Positions 51,585 to 64,000 of a stretch of 64,000 bases of DNA are shown here, piece by piece. Position numbers and translations under genes: made by a program. Source of the DNA: Globisporangium splendens (Eukaryota; Oomycota; Peronosporomycetes; Pythiales; Pythiaceae); NCBI GenBank assembly GCA_006386115.1, contig VFIW01000007.1, positions 406,693 through 470,692 of the forward strand. The letters are read 5' to 3'. Positions within the stretch are counted from its first letter, which is position 1. Each line of letters begins with the position of its first letter. A model generated the notes under the pieces. It was given only the letters and a program-made list of their open reading frames with translations, was not told the DNA's origin and searched no databases.

Positions 51585-53657
51585 ATGAGTGCCACCAACG
51601 ATGCAGAGACCACGGGTGCGCCTGTGGTCGCACTTGAAGTAGAGAGCGCTGCTGCTGTCTCTGCTTCGGACGTGGCCAGCAGCGCTGCGTCCGTGGCGAG
51701 CTCCGACAATGCTGGCGAGCCATCGACCCCAAAGCACAAGAAATCTCATCGCGAGGGTCCCGTGAACGACCCGGAGACGTACAAACGCAGCCAGGACAAG
51801 GACTGGAAGAACACGAGCCTCGATGAGATCTACGCGACGTGGGACAAGCTCGTGCCTGCTACAGAGCTCCCGTTTTACGAGGAGATGGCGGCGTTTCTCG
51901 CGCAGGAGGACCCACAGACGCCGCGCGAGCTCGAGAAGGCGTTTGTGAAGCTGCGCCGTCAGTTTAAGTGCCTGCCGAAGAAGTCGCAGATGATGTTCGT
52001 GCTCAAGATGCTCGTGCAGAAAGGCGCAGTACCCAAGGGCTTGACGCTCGAGAAGCTGCTGGTCAAGAAGGCGCAGAAGAGTCAATCGGGCGTGCTCGTT
52101 GTGACGGTGCTCACGAGTCCGTACCCGCAGGTGGGCAACAAGAAACAAAAGTTCAGCTGCCAGTGGAACTGCTACTACTGTCCGAATGAGCCGGGCCAGC
52201 CGCGAAGCTACTTGCACGATGAGCCGAGTGTGCTGCGCGCGAACCGCAACGATTTCGACCCGGTGTTCCAGTTCTGCGACCGCGCCGTGACGCTGGCGAT
52301 GAATGGTCACCCTGTCGATAAGATCGAGTTGCTCGTGCTCGGAGGCACGTGGGCGTCGTATCCGCACGAGTACCAGGAGGCGTTCATTCGCGATCTGTTT
52401 TACGCGGCGAACACGTTCTTTGAGCGCGAGAAGCGTCCGCGCAAATCGCTGCAGGAGGAAAAGTCCGAGAACGAAGATGCAGCCGTCAAGATCATCGGGA
52501 TCACACTGGAGACGCGTCCGGATTGCATCAATCCCGACGAATTGCGTCGTTTCCGTCGATATGGATGCACTCGTGTTCAATTGGGCATCCAGCACACGGA
52601 CGACGAGATTTTGACCAAGATTAACCGCGGATGCACGACAAAGGATGCGATTGCGGCGATGCGTATGCTCCGCGACTGCTGTTATAAGACCGACATCCAC
52701 TTGATGCCGAACCTTCCTGGAAGCGACCCCGAGAAGGACCGAAAGATGTTTGAGTACGTGCTGCATTCGGAAGATCTGCAAGCCGACCAATGGAAGATCT
52801 ATCCTTGCGAGATCACGCCCTGGACTGTCATCAAGAAATGGTATGACGCGGGTGAATACGTGCCATACGCCGACGATACGTTGATTGAGCTGCTCATGAA
52901 GGTCAAGGCACAAGTGCACCCGTGGATTCGTCTCAACCGCGTGATCCGTGATATCCCGAGCCAGTACATCCTCGGCGGCATGGACGAACCGAATCTGCGT
53001 CAGGTAATCTGCAATCGGATGATCAAGGAAGGCAAGCCGTGCAAGTGCATCCGTTGCCGAGAGGTGAAGACTGACGACAAGGCGATTTCGTCTGCCGAAT
53101 TGGTCGTGCGCAAGTACCGTGCGAACGAAGGTGACGAGTACTTTCTCAGTTTCGAGACGCCTGACCGAACCAAGATCTGTGGCTTTGCGCGGTTGCGCAT
53201 CTCGAAGTGTCCTGGTGCTGGCATTTTCCCTGAGCTCGAGGGTGCTGCGCTCATCCGTGAGCTCCACGTGTACGGTCAACTCGTCGCAGCAGGCGCGAAG
53301 AATAAAAAGATTGTGGCTGACGACGATGAGGCCTCGCAAGCACAACACATTGGTTTTGGGACGCAATTGATGAACAAAGCGGAAGAGATCGCGCGTGCGC
53401 AGGGATTTAAGAAGGTCGCCGTCATCGCAGGTGTCGGAGTGCGCAACTTCTACCGCCGTCTTGGATTCGAAGTCGAAGGAGAAGGGGAACTGATGATCAA
53501 GCACTTGGTCGACGTGAAGGAACCCTCGGCTGGTGCTGTCGTCGTCGAGAGGCTTCGTGCATTTGCCGAGAAGCAAACGTCTGTAACTACGGCAATCGCT
53601 GCGACTGCTGCTGTCGCTGTGGTCGCTGTCGTTGGTGCTTTGATGCGGAGAAGATAA
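51585..53657 (+). CDS. ELP3: Elp3-family radical SAM / GNAT enzyme with C-terminal membrane tail (690 aa)
   Basis: Elp3 is the catalytic Elongator subunit that modifies wobble uridines of tRNA using acetyl-CoA. Residues 1-55 are Ala/Ser-rich. The radical SAM region follows with cysteines in FSCQWNCYYCPNEPGQPRSY, a CX3CX2C spacing instead of the longer first gap of typical Elp3. Conserved Elp3 stretches include ELLVLGGTWASYP, LETRPDCINPDELRRFR, TRVQLGIQHTDDEIL and DIHLMPNLPGSDP. The GNAT domain (GFARLRIS, ELHVYGQL, GFGTQLMNKAEEIARAQG, NFYRRLGFEVEGE) is complete. The last 25 residues form a hydrophobic helix followed by RRR, a tail anchor. Apicomplexan Elp3 is known to be tail-anchored to the mitochondrial outer membrane, and this protein resembles that branch; the same location here is inference. 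No intron. Confidence 0.9.
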   Translation: MSATNDAETTGAPVVALEVESAAAVSASDVASSAASVASSDNAGEPSTPKHKKSHREGPVNDPETYKRSQDKDWKNTSLDEIYATWDKLVPATELPFYEEMAAFLAQEDPQTPRELEKAFVKLRRQFKCLPKKSQMMFVLKMLVQKGAVPKGLTLEKLLVKKAQKSQSGVLVVTVLTSPYPQVGNKKQKFSCQWNCYYCPNEPGQPRSYLHDEPSVLRANRNDFDPVFQFCDRAVTLAMNGHPVDKIELLVLGGTWASYPHEYQEAFIRDLFYAANTFFEREKRPRKSLQEEKSENEDAAVKIIGITLETRPDCINPDELRRFRRYGCTRVQLGIQHTDDEILTKINRGCTTKDAIAAMRMLRDCCYKTDIHLMPNLPGSDPEKDRKMFEYVLHSEDLQADQWKIYPCEITPWTVIKKWYDAGEYVPYADDTLIELLMKVKAQVHPWIRLNRVIRDIPSQYILGGMDEPNLRQVICNRMIKEGKPCKCIRCREVKTDDKAISSAELVVRKYRANEGDEYFLSFETPDRTKICGFARLRISKCPGAGIFPELEGAALIRELHVYGQLVAAGAKNKKIVADDDEASQAQHIGFGTQLMNKAEEIARAQGFKKVAVIAGVGVRNFYRRLGFEVEGEGELMIKHLVDVKEPSAGAVVVERLRAFAEKQTSVTTAIAATAAVAVVAVVGALMRRR

Positions 53658-53788
53658 GCAAGTGCATCAAAACTCTCCACACGTATACACTCACCTTAAA
53701 TAAAGCCAACATAGAAAACCTTCAATAGACCGACCACTTCATTAGTCTCCTTCACTGCCACTCACGTTTGAGATACCGACTTTGAAGC

Positions 53789-56116
53789 TCAGTTGGCACG
53801 ATACATGATTTTGCGTGAAGTGCATTCGTACTGGACGAGTCCTGCTGCCGAGGATGAATTATCTGCGCTGTGTTTCTCTGCATTTTGCATGAATTCGCGG
53901 ACAGCAGGAAGAAGACGAATCTCTTCAACGAGACATTGATGCAGTTGGCAAAGCGTCTTCGAATCGAGAATGAAGGGCACTCTGGATTGCTGAGACAGGA
54001 AGTTATCACTCGTCACACTCGGGACCTCTGCACTGCTGTAAGTTGCACATTTGTGATGAAATGACGCTTCACAGATACGAACTTTCATCTCCATGAGCTC
54101 GCTGAACGATGTTTCCAAGTCCCAAAATACTGGATCTAAACGAGTAAAGTAGCAGGTTAGCCGAAGCGAAGAGAATTTCTTTTGCCAGCATGAAGTGTCC
54201 TACCTGCAAGATTCGACCGAAGACGCTCAGGGATAAACGAGTTCAACGGTGCCACCAAACAAGGAACTCCATCTCCAGCGGAATTCGTCTGGTGTGTGAG
54301 ACAGCCAAGGCAATCGTTGACAAGTCTTCGAAGAAGCGGTCCTGATATTCCCAGCGGAACAGCGAGAGCGCACACATAGACAAGGTACTGAACAGCAATG
54401 TGCGCATCCAAAGACGTGCCACCAGATCTTGTTTGCCGTTGCTGAAGCTGATTGATAATGAGTTGGCTTTCCGTAGCAGTGAATCCGATTTGAGTGAACC
54501 ACGAAGCAATATCACGTTCCAGTTTCCACACTCCGAGCTCGAGAACCGACTGAAGCGCTTTGTTTGGCTGCGACAGCTCGATTTGCAACTGATGCAAGGC
54601 ACTTGACTTCTCGGCGCTACGGCATTCTTCGATCCGGCGCACTAAAAACGCTGCAAGTTGTGTAGCGTTCTCTGGATGGACGTGCGGGATAACACGAGCT
54701 GTCGCAAAGGCAACAATAAATTCTTGTACCAACGTCACTACCGTGTCTCGAGAATCCGCATGGGCAAGCAAAAATTCCCACATTTTCTCCAGAAAATCCA
54801 GATCCGTACGATTTTGCATCCGTTCTCCGTCACGATCGAAGTTCATGGGAAGGTTCAATTCCATCGTGGTGTTGGTATCGATTGTGTCGTCCAGAGCAAC
54901 ATCGGGGTCCGCCAAGAAACGCCGAAACTTGCGCACTAAATAGTCACGATCGCTTTTATCCGAGTCGCCGTTCGCTAGGCTCGGATTATCCGGCCACTTG
55001 TACGCTGGATCATTGGCTGACTGCAAGAGCAAAAGGTACCAAACGAGCTGCTGTGAGTGAAGCTGAATCGACACCACAAATTGCATATTTGATAAGCAAG
55101 TCACTTACATTCTCCACATGGCTCAGAAAGTTGATAGCGTGTCGGACTTGGGCTGAAAATGGTTCGTTTGAATCGATAGACACTCGCGGCGACCTTGATC
55201 CGATACTGACGCTGGTTCCATCAAAGCAAACCATGGACGACGAATTCGGCGGCGGCGTGCAAAGCAGCGATCGGACGTTTTCGATACCCCTCCATGAAGA
55301 CAGCAAATAGACGCGACTGGTTTCTGTTGATCGCATCTCAGAGATCGAGCTCGTGCTTGCTCGAATAGCGAATCCCGCCTGGATTTCAATCGAAAGACTC
55401 GAGGGTTGCTCCGAAAGCCCATTGATCTCCATCATCTCTCGATACTCCTCCTCGTAGCTCTCTAGCACAGCATCGAATGAGCGCGCATTGGGTGCGAATG
55501 GCCGTTTCCTCACGCGAATGATCTTGGAGACAATGCGGTGGTCGAATTGCTGACCGATGTACCCTTCGTCATGCTCCACCATCACGATCACATCATCATC
55601 GCCATGGAGAAAATCCAGATCCTCTACGTCAGCCGCTTGCATCGCCACCGTTATGTCGCTAAGCGCAGTCTTTGCTTCAGCTTCGCTTGCAGCAAACGAG
55701 CAGAGCGCGCCACCGCTCAAATTCACTTCGCGTGGTTGGAAAAACGGCACCGACGCTGTCAACATGCCATTGGCATCTGCCGCACGCTTCGCACTCGCAG
55801 CATCCACCACACGACTCGCAAACACCAGGCTCTCTACAAGCGGTGCGCAAGCATCAGCACGCCCCTTTGCTTGCAGGTCTCTTAAAAGCGTCGAGACGTG
55901 CTCATGCAGCCGCATGACGGCGATAAACGGTGGGAGCTGTCGCTGGGATTGGTGTTTCGTCTGACGCGGCAGCAGCTCATGCAGCGGGTGGAACACAGCG
56001 CCAGCGGCCACGTACAGCAGCAAAACCTGCTCTCGCATCACGTAGAACGAGCGCGACGACACGCACTCTCGCATGGCGGCGCCCCACTCCGCGGGCGAAT
56101 GCGCTGAGTGCTCCAT
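53789..56116 (-). CDS. Three-exon conserved protein, weakly Zwilch-like (723 aa)
   Basis: Exons 56116-55109, 55020-54204 and 54135-53789, with clean GT-AG sites and matching phases (0, then 1), give 723 residues. The N-terminus (MEHSAHSPAEWGAAMRECV) is followed by a helical region (MREQVLLLYVAAGAVFHPLHELL). An acidic stretch, DVEDLDFLHGDDD, lies near residue 180. The C-terminal half is alpha-helical, with IPHVHPENATQLAAFLVRR and a later ELGVWKLERDIASWF. The order P-x-H-x-x-N-T followed by LELG-KL-RD recalls Zwilch of the RZZ kinetochore complex. I recognised this by eye only and hold it weakly. There is no signal peptide or membrane helix. The gene is convergent with Elp3. Confidence 0.65.
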
Positions 56117-56863
56117 GCTGCCGATCTTGTCGAGTTCAAGTCCGCAAGTTGTGCAATTCCGCACTTGCCGCGCAAAATTGAACTTTGGGATGCAGATATA
56201 ACCTGTGTGTGCCTGCTAATTGTTAATTGCACGCGACTTTTTGAGCTCTCTATGACCAAGCACCATTTGCAGACAAAAATGGGATGAGAGTGAGTGGTGT
56301 TGAATATCATGGCAAGCGCTGCCATCAACGCGCTCATGGTGGTGCATAACTTACTGGGGATATATATTGATAAATAGGGAGGACGAATAAATAATTGCAG
56401 CGTGCACATCTGATGGTACTTGCCATCTGCATATTTCTGCATTTAAAGAAGCTACTGCTCGCGACCCCTTCATGAGCTCTCAAGCACGTTTCGTTTCGCC
56501 TTGAGGCGTCAACCAATGACTTTGACGACTTGGTGCACTTGAGTGGATGCTTGGATGCGATCGACTGTCTTGAGAGAGAAGCCTTGAGGAAGCTTGAGGG
56601 TGGTCTTGGGAGCTTGAGGGTGGTTTTGGGAGCTTGGTGCGAGACTGCGAGCGATTTGGTGGCTTGGATTGTGGCGCGAGACCGTGAGGGATTCGTTGTT
56701 TTTCTTTCTTTCAATGAAAGGAAGAAAAACAAGAACGAAAAGGACGGTGGTGGATGATTGAGTTACCAACTTCGAGCCATATTTAAGAGCATATACACCA
56801 TACTTCTAATAGATCTTCGCATGCCGTCGTCGTCGCCGTCGTCGTTGAAGGAGTCACTGGTGT
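56117..56863. other. Intergenic region with a short tandem repeat
   Basis: It lies between the start of the 723-aa gene and the 3' end of CTP synthase. No convincing coding region was seen. A 20-bp tandem repeat is at 56591-56637. CGTCGTCGCCGTCGTCG low-complexity sequence is at 56826-56845. Confidence 0.45.
56591..56637 (+). repeat. 20-bp tandem repeat, 2.3 copies
   Basis: AGCTTGAGGGTGGTCTTGGG is followed by a copy with one base changed and a partial third copy. It is small and without evident function. Confidence 0.7.
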
Positions 56864-59285
<2,422 letters not shown>

Positions 59286-61171
59286 ATGCGTTGGGTTACG
59301 GTGCTGTTTCTTTGCCTTTGTGCCGCCTTGGCGACAGTGAATGCGAGCGGTGCACTCAACACTACTACCTCCAGCGCTGTTACTGTCAAAGCTACCAGCC
59401 AGCTCTCGGTGCCTGCGCAGTCGGAACTTGTGCAAAAGGTCAAGGCAGCGACGGACGGTCTTCAAGTCGCTGTTCAGGCGATATCCGCGCAGGATGTCGC
59501 GAAGGTGCTGAAAGGGATCGGCGATGTGCTGGCTCAACTTCCTGATGGATTCGGGTACACTGGTGTGGCGTTTTCCCTGGCAGCGTCGGTCGTTTCTCTC
59601 GCAGGTGGTACCACAAAGAAACCCGATCCCGTTCTCGTCGCTCTCAATACGCTATCTCACAACTTTGAACAAGACGTGGACGCGATTCAGTTTCAACTGC
59701 GCTGCATCGAGGATCAGCTGAGCGATGTCATTGTCAACATCGATCGCGTCCTCGATGGTATCTTTGATATCCCTTCCAAGGTCATGGCCGAGATGAAGAT
59801 GACCGATGTCTCAGTCATGAAGGACAAATTTGCTAACATCCAGCGCAACGCAATGCTGTATGCACAAGGGAACTTGACGCGAAGCCAGATGATCTCGAAA
59901 TGCGACGACTTTGAGATCCCGTTGCCGTTCGCGGAGCTGAAAACCATCCTGAAAGATGAAAAGGACCTGTTTGGAGCAAAATTTGAGGTGCATGACCATG
60001 CGAATGGCCAAGTTCAACTCCACCTGTTTGGATTTTACATTTCCGTCATCCCCGTAGTGGCCAACTGCAACGCACTCAAGTACTCACTCGAGTCGACCCA
60101 AGAGGACGGGAAGCGAGTGAATGAGATCATCCAGGTCGCCATAGAACGTGCAGCCTGGTGTCTCATGCCAGCAGATCGCGCTGTCCACGTGAAAGAACAG
60201 TTTGCCCCATTCGCGACGCTTTTCGAAGTCGGTGAGTATCACGAGAAAGAAGGCTACAAGCTGTCACTCTCGTTTAAAGCGTACAGCATTGTACCACCAC
60301 ATGGTGGATGCTACCAAGTCACCCCCGATGGTAGTCAATTGGCGCCGTTCCAAGTGGACAAAAGACTGCGAACTCCGTCTCCAAACGTGTTTTGCGTGAA
60401 GACCGTTGCAACAGACGATGCTTCCCAGCAAATCGCCTACGCTGAGCGTAGTGGTGGATCCACCAGCGTATCAATCATCCAACCCGAGGTGAATGGTGGC
60501 TTTGATCCCTTACCTGAACGTGGCTAGGCACAAAATGCGCACACGTTCTTCGCTCCAACAGTGGGCCATTGGAAACGCTTTGCTCCCATGTCTCTTATCG
60601 CGGATTTCGCCATTTTGCAGGCGAACTCGTCGAAAACCAGTCTCGACGAGCTCGCGCAGACGTGCCAATCGTTTGGCGAAGGATATGATCGCGATGGCGA
60701 TGGCCACTCGAAGAACTACAAGGACGCTCCATGGACGATCTTTTGTGTGCGATACGTGAAGCGAAGCATCCGAGAGATCGATACTTCGACCGGATCCTTT
60801 TTGACTGATGTGCAGCTGAACGAGATGGACCCTGGCAAGGCGTGGTCGGCTGCATGCCCCGATGAAGGGTATGCGCGCGCGACAAATACGCTGTGACCAT
60901 CCCAAGCAAGATCAAAACGGCCTGGTTTATTGGAACCTCTACCGTCAAGGCGTATGCGGTGTGCCTGAAATGGGAGCACGTCGTGGCGGGGCTTCCAAGC
61001 AACCATTTTATTCAGCGAGTGTGGCTTGATGATTCTGCAGCCATGCCTGAGAAACCCAAGAGAGAATGGAACCATGGCAACGACCTGCTTGCGCTTCCAG
61101 AACCCCGAGCCTCGACGAAATCACAAACTTTTAAAAGTTGTACTTATTTGTATAAAGAATTATCATTGTAA
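59286..61171 (+). pseudogene. Secreted protein of unknown function, broken by TAG and a frameshift
   Basis: ATG 59286 begins a clear signal peptide (MRWVTVLFLCLCAALATVNA). The N-terminal mature part is helical and amphipathic (GVAFSLAASVVSLAGG, LSHNFEQDVDAIQFQLRCIE), followed by a beta-rich, Cys-containing part. The first frame ends at TAG 60525-60527, but the same frame continues at once with coding-like text (HWKRFAPMSLIADFAILQAN) to 60896. A one-base shift there leads to a last segment (IKTAWFIGTSTVKAYAVCLK) ending by 61171. The gene therefore carries two lesions, or one lesion and an unseen intron. I do not recognise the family. A membrane-acting secreted protein is conceivable from the N-terminal helices, but nothing establishes it. 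Confidence 0.6.
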
Positions 61172-61337
61172 AGCCGAAACTGGAGTCAGCAGGTCTCTCT
61201 TATTGCCACTTTAGCCGCTTTATTGATTTTGGATCGTAATCGTCTCGTTCCAAAAATGCACCCATTGTAGATTTGTAGCTTGACAAATGACATGTGGGCG
61301 GGTACAGCGGTGACAGCAGCAGCAAAAACATGTACGT

Positions 61338-62429
61338 CTAAGAGATCAACGCCTCGAACTCGATGCCTTGAACCGTGTAGCCGCGAAGCGATCGCTTCAC
61401 AAGGTTGGCAAACTGCATCGGGTCATTGCGGTACAACTCTGCCGCTTCTGCTCCATCGCAAAGCCAAACCATCGTACCAAGTGTCAACAATAATACGCAC
61501 AGTAAACTTCACGAATGCACCAGCCGTACCTCTATTCAGTGGATCATCTGGGTTTGGTTCGTAGAACAAGTAGATCAAGCCATAGATCACCGCGTTGATG
61601 TCCAGCACTGGTTTCCAGTCCTCGCGCAAGATGTTCAGACACACGTTGCCGTCGAGATCGATATTTGGATGGTAGATCTTAACAGCACGCACAAGACAAC
61701 AAGAAAACAAAGCGTGAGTAAAAAATCTAAGGAATTCGCCATTGCGTGTGCAAACGCACTTTCGTCAGGCAGCGCACTTTAGGAGGTTCGTGGGGGTACA
61801 TCTACATAGCACAACATAATAATCGTAAGCGCAACTGGAAACACAAGTGCGCATTGGTTCCGCAATGAGATAAACAAAAAGCGGCGTACCGGAGGGATCT
61901 TGAAGCTAAAGTTGTAAGAGGCTCCTTTCCAGAGACCAGTGTCCACCGAGATCTACGCACACACGATACATACGTAGCCCTGCCATTAGAACCACATATA
62001 CAGCAGGCGGGATAGTGTGGAATTGCTCTTTGATGCGTACCTTGACGTCGAACATCGTCAAATCATTCACTTCTGGGAAAGTCACTGTTGCCGCTTGACC
62101 TCCATCCAACTCCGCAATATCTACACCCATCCAAAGAAAACAATCGGTCAGCACACTGTCTCCTACTTGCCTCTAACATGGGTAATACACAGCACATAAA
62201 GGCAAACCTCCTCGTTTTCCTCACCTTTCTGGATACGGATCTCACCGGGAGTGCGCTTCTTCTCCTTGCTCGCGCCAGCACGCTTGCCACGCCCGACGCC
62301 GAGGATCTTGACGGTCTTGGGTTTCTCCTCCGTGGCGGCCGCGTCGGTTGTGGCAGCCGTGGCGTCACCTCCGGCATTCTTCTCTTCCTCGGCTTTCTTC
62401 TCCTGCTGCTTGGCCTTCAATCGGATCAT
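61338..62429 (-). CDS. UBC12: NEDD8-conjugating enzyme UBC12, six exons (215 aa)
   Basis: An E2 enzyme that carries NEDD8 and passes it to cullins. Exons: 62429-62225, 62120-62041, 61952-61890, 61801-61760, 61677-61530 and 61447-61338, all GT-AG and in phase; stop TAG 61338-61340. The start [16 protein letters not shown] matches the UBC12 N-terminus that docks on the NEDD8 E1; an Ala/Thr-rich insert follows. The UBC fold has RIQKDIAEL, the strand [20 protein letters not shown], and the active-site Cys in [19 protein letters not shown], then [17 protein letters not shown]. The combination [17 protein letters not shown] is diagnostic for UBC12 over other E2s. Introns are 82-104 nt, dense for so small a gene. 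Confidence 0.94.
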
Positions 62430-62835
62430 CTTGGTTTCCTTCCTTTCCTGCTTCTCTCCTTCGACTCAAATGGAATAGTGTAGGGCTTTCAACCCGCAAC
62501 AAAAACAAACATTTGTGGCTTGCACCTGGTTTTGTGACAATATACCGCAATTTGAAACTTGATCGAGAGAGATGCTTGTTTCCTTTAAAACCGATTTATG
62601 AAACGAGCCGGCTTTAAGAGCAAACTATACGAACACGAATGCAGCGCCAATTTTGCGAGGAAGACATGGAAGACAACGAGGTGCTGTCACGAAGCAATGG
62701 GTGTAGATTACGGAGTCGCTACAGCAGCTACTAACGACCCTCAGGAGCTAGACTGCGCACGCGCATCCATAGCAAAAAACATTCATTCCATCCCCTCATA
62801 GCACCACGCAAAGTGTAAAAAAATGACCTCGTTGC
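62430..62835. other. Intergenic region between UBC12 and the dehydrogenase gene
   Basis: About 400 bases between two genes on the minus strand, holding the UBC12 promoter and the dehydrogenase 3' end. No gene was seen. Confidence 0.5.
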
Positions 62836-63793
62836 TTACAACTTGGATGGTGGGAGGATTTGCTTGAGTTGTGGGGAGATTTCATCGTCATCAGGGTCCG
62901 TGGCGCCGTTGAAGTTGGTGATTTCACCGAACTTGGCCTGCACGGCTTCGATGGTGATCTCCTTGTTCAGGTCCAAGAAGACACCTGGGGAGCGCACGTA
63001 CTTGACCTGGGCCACAAAGCCACCACCGCTCTCGAAGATCTTGCCCGACACTGGCACGCTCTCGTGGCACAAGTACGCGATCGTTGGCGCGACGTACTCG
63101 GGCTTCCACGCCTCCACCATGTCTTGTGGCATAACGGTCGCAGTCATCTTGGAACCGGCACCAGGGGCGACGATGTTCACCTTGATGTTCAGCTTGGCGC
63201 CTTCCTTCGCGAGCGACTTGCCGAAGCCTGTCATGGCAGCCTTCACGGAGCTGTAGTTGGTCTGGCCAAACTGGCCGTAGAGACCGTTCACCGAGGTCAC
63301 GAGGATGACACGGCCGTACTTCTGCTTGCGCATGTGTGGCCACGCGGCATGGGTGACACCAAACGAACCCTGGAGGTGGACCGCGACAACGGCGTTCCAC
63401 TGGTCCTTGGTCATCTTGACGAAACTGGCATCGCGCAAGATACCGGCGTTGTTCACGAGGATATCGATGCGGCCAAATGCGCTGATCGCGGTCGCGACGA
63501 CCTTCTCGCCGTCGACAACCGAGTCGTAGTTGGCAACGGCTTCACCGCCTGCGGCCTTAATCTCCGCGACGACGGCATCCGCAGCCTTCTTGTCGAAATC
63601 GTTCACGACACTGCAGACAAATAGGAGAGATAGCAAGTCAGCATAAGCACGCACAATGGGGATCGCAGCATGCGAATGAAAACAAGACGTACACTTTGGC
63701 ACCGCGTTGGGCGAAGAGGACCGCGTAGCAGCGGCCGAGACCGGCACCGGCGCCGGTGATGAGAGCAACGCGTCCGTCATAGCGAAGAGCCAT
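62836..63793 (-). CDS. Peroxisomal short-chain 3-hydroxyacyl-CoA dehydrogenase, two exons (291 aa, SKL end)
   Basis: An NAD-dependent SDR enzyme of peroxisomal beta-oxidation, like the dehydrogenase unit of multifunctional enzyme 2 (HSD17B4/Fox2). Exons 63793-63693 and 63610-62836 join in phase 2 through GTACGT...CTGCAG. The Rossmann motif is [12 protein letters not shown] preference is indicated by VVVND, with Asp after the second strand. The NNAG motif and the catalytic Ser (VTSVNG), Tyr and Lys (TNYSSVKAA) are all present. The region after the SDR core ([20 protein letters not shown]) matches the Fox2-type extension. The last residues, PPSKL, form a canonical type 1 peroxisomal signal. Unlike MFE2, no hydratase or sterol-carrier domain follows. 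Confidence 0.93.
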
Positions 63794-64000
63794 TGTAGTA
63801 GATAGAGAGGGAGTGGTCGAGGGAGAGAGAGGGAGCGAGAGCAAGTGCGAGAGCGAGGCGAATGCGATCAGCAGCAAGCTTTTTCGGTTGTGAGCGAAAC
63901 CTGGTGCGGCACGAGGGAGGAACTCGCGCAGATCTGCACAGCGTACGCTTGTCATCACTCGGTGATGTGAAGAGAGCTCCTCGTCGGATCCAGAAAACGT

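Noticed and set aside
51381..53576. 731-codon minus-strand ORF opposite Elp3
   Set aside because: It lies wholly opposite a well-conserved gene, has low-complexity composition, and shows no promoter or family match. It reflects codon bias. It also warns that antisense ORF length alone is weak evidence in this genome, so the retroelement antisense ORFs were judged on position, phase, promoter and non-overlapping length.

Overview
The window looks like nuclear DNA of an oomycete (stramenopile). Genes are closely packed on both strands. Introns are short (about 55-110 nt) with GTACG/GTATG-type donors. Matches to the oomycete Inr+FPR core promoter (GCTCATTYYNCAWTTT) lie just upstream of some starts. 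The gene families (aquaglyceroporin, EF-hand Na/Ca exchanger, tail-anchored Elp3-type enzyme, chromodomain Ty3/gypsy elements) fit that group. The species cannot be named from sequence alone. No rRNA, tRNA or CRISPR array was seen.

Left arm (1-25.0 kb): the 3' part of TAF1 (+); a long kinesin with a coiled-coil tail (-) whose frame is broken many times; an aquaglyceroporin (+) with an in-frame TAG at codon 20; a six-exon putative DNA-binding protein (-); a nine-exon protein joining a calponin-homology domain to a TBC/RabGAP domain (+); and an EF-hand Na+/Ca2+ exchanger (-). I joined exons by hand from splice sites and phase. The 525-aa (14581-16576) and 1202-aa (17160-21450) models are fully in phase.

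Centre (25.7-50.0 kb): a 24.2-kb nested retrotransposon island inserted into one ORF, with a perfect 5-bp target duplication (GGATC). The outer element A (+, about 8.1 kb without inserts) carries element B (-, 7.6 kb) in its 5' LTR (duplication TTCTG) and element C (-, 8.5 kb) in its gag (duplication CGCTC). All three are Ty3/gypsy elements with gag, protease, RT, RNase H, integrase and a C-terminal chromodomain. They share a primer-binding site, and pol lies in the -1 frame behind an in-phase slippery heptamer. The most interesting observation is that each also has an ORF on the opposite strand, starting just inside the 3' LTR, reading back across the chromodomain in the same antisense phase, and encoding a protein with a coiled-coil C-terminus. 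In A and B it starts directly behind an oomycete-type core promoter. The antisense ORFs of B and C are intact although the sense pol genes are broken.

Right arm (50.3-64.0 kb): an Elp3-family radical SAM/GNAT enzyme with a C-terminal membrane anchor (+), a three-exon weakly Zwilch-like protein (-), CTP synthase (-), a broken gene for a secreted protein (+), the six-exon NEDD8-conjugating enzyme UBC12 (-), and a two-exon peroxisomal 3-hydroxyacyl-CoA dehydrogenase ending in SKL (-). These are unlinked housekeeping functions, with no sign of an operon-like pathway. Nonsense codons and frameshifts are concentrated in the kinesin, the aquaporin leader, the secreted-protein gene and the retroelement sense ORFs. 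TAF1, CH-TBC, the exchanger core, Elp3, CTP synthase, UBC12 and the dehydrogenase are clean, which argues against general sequencing error or an altered genetic code.
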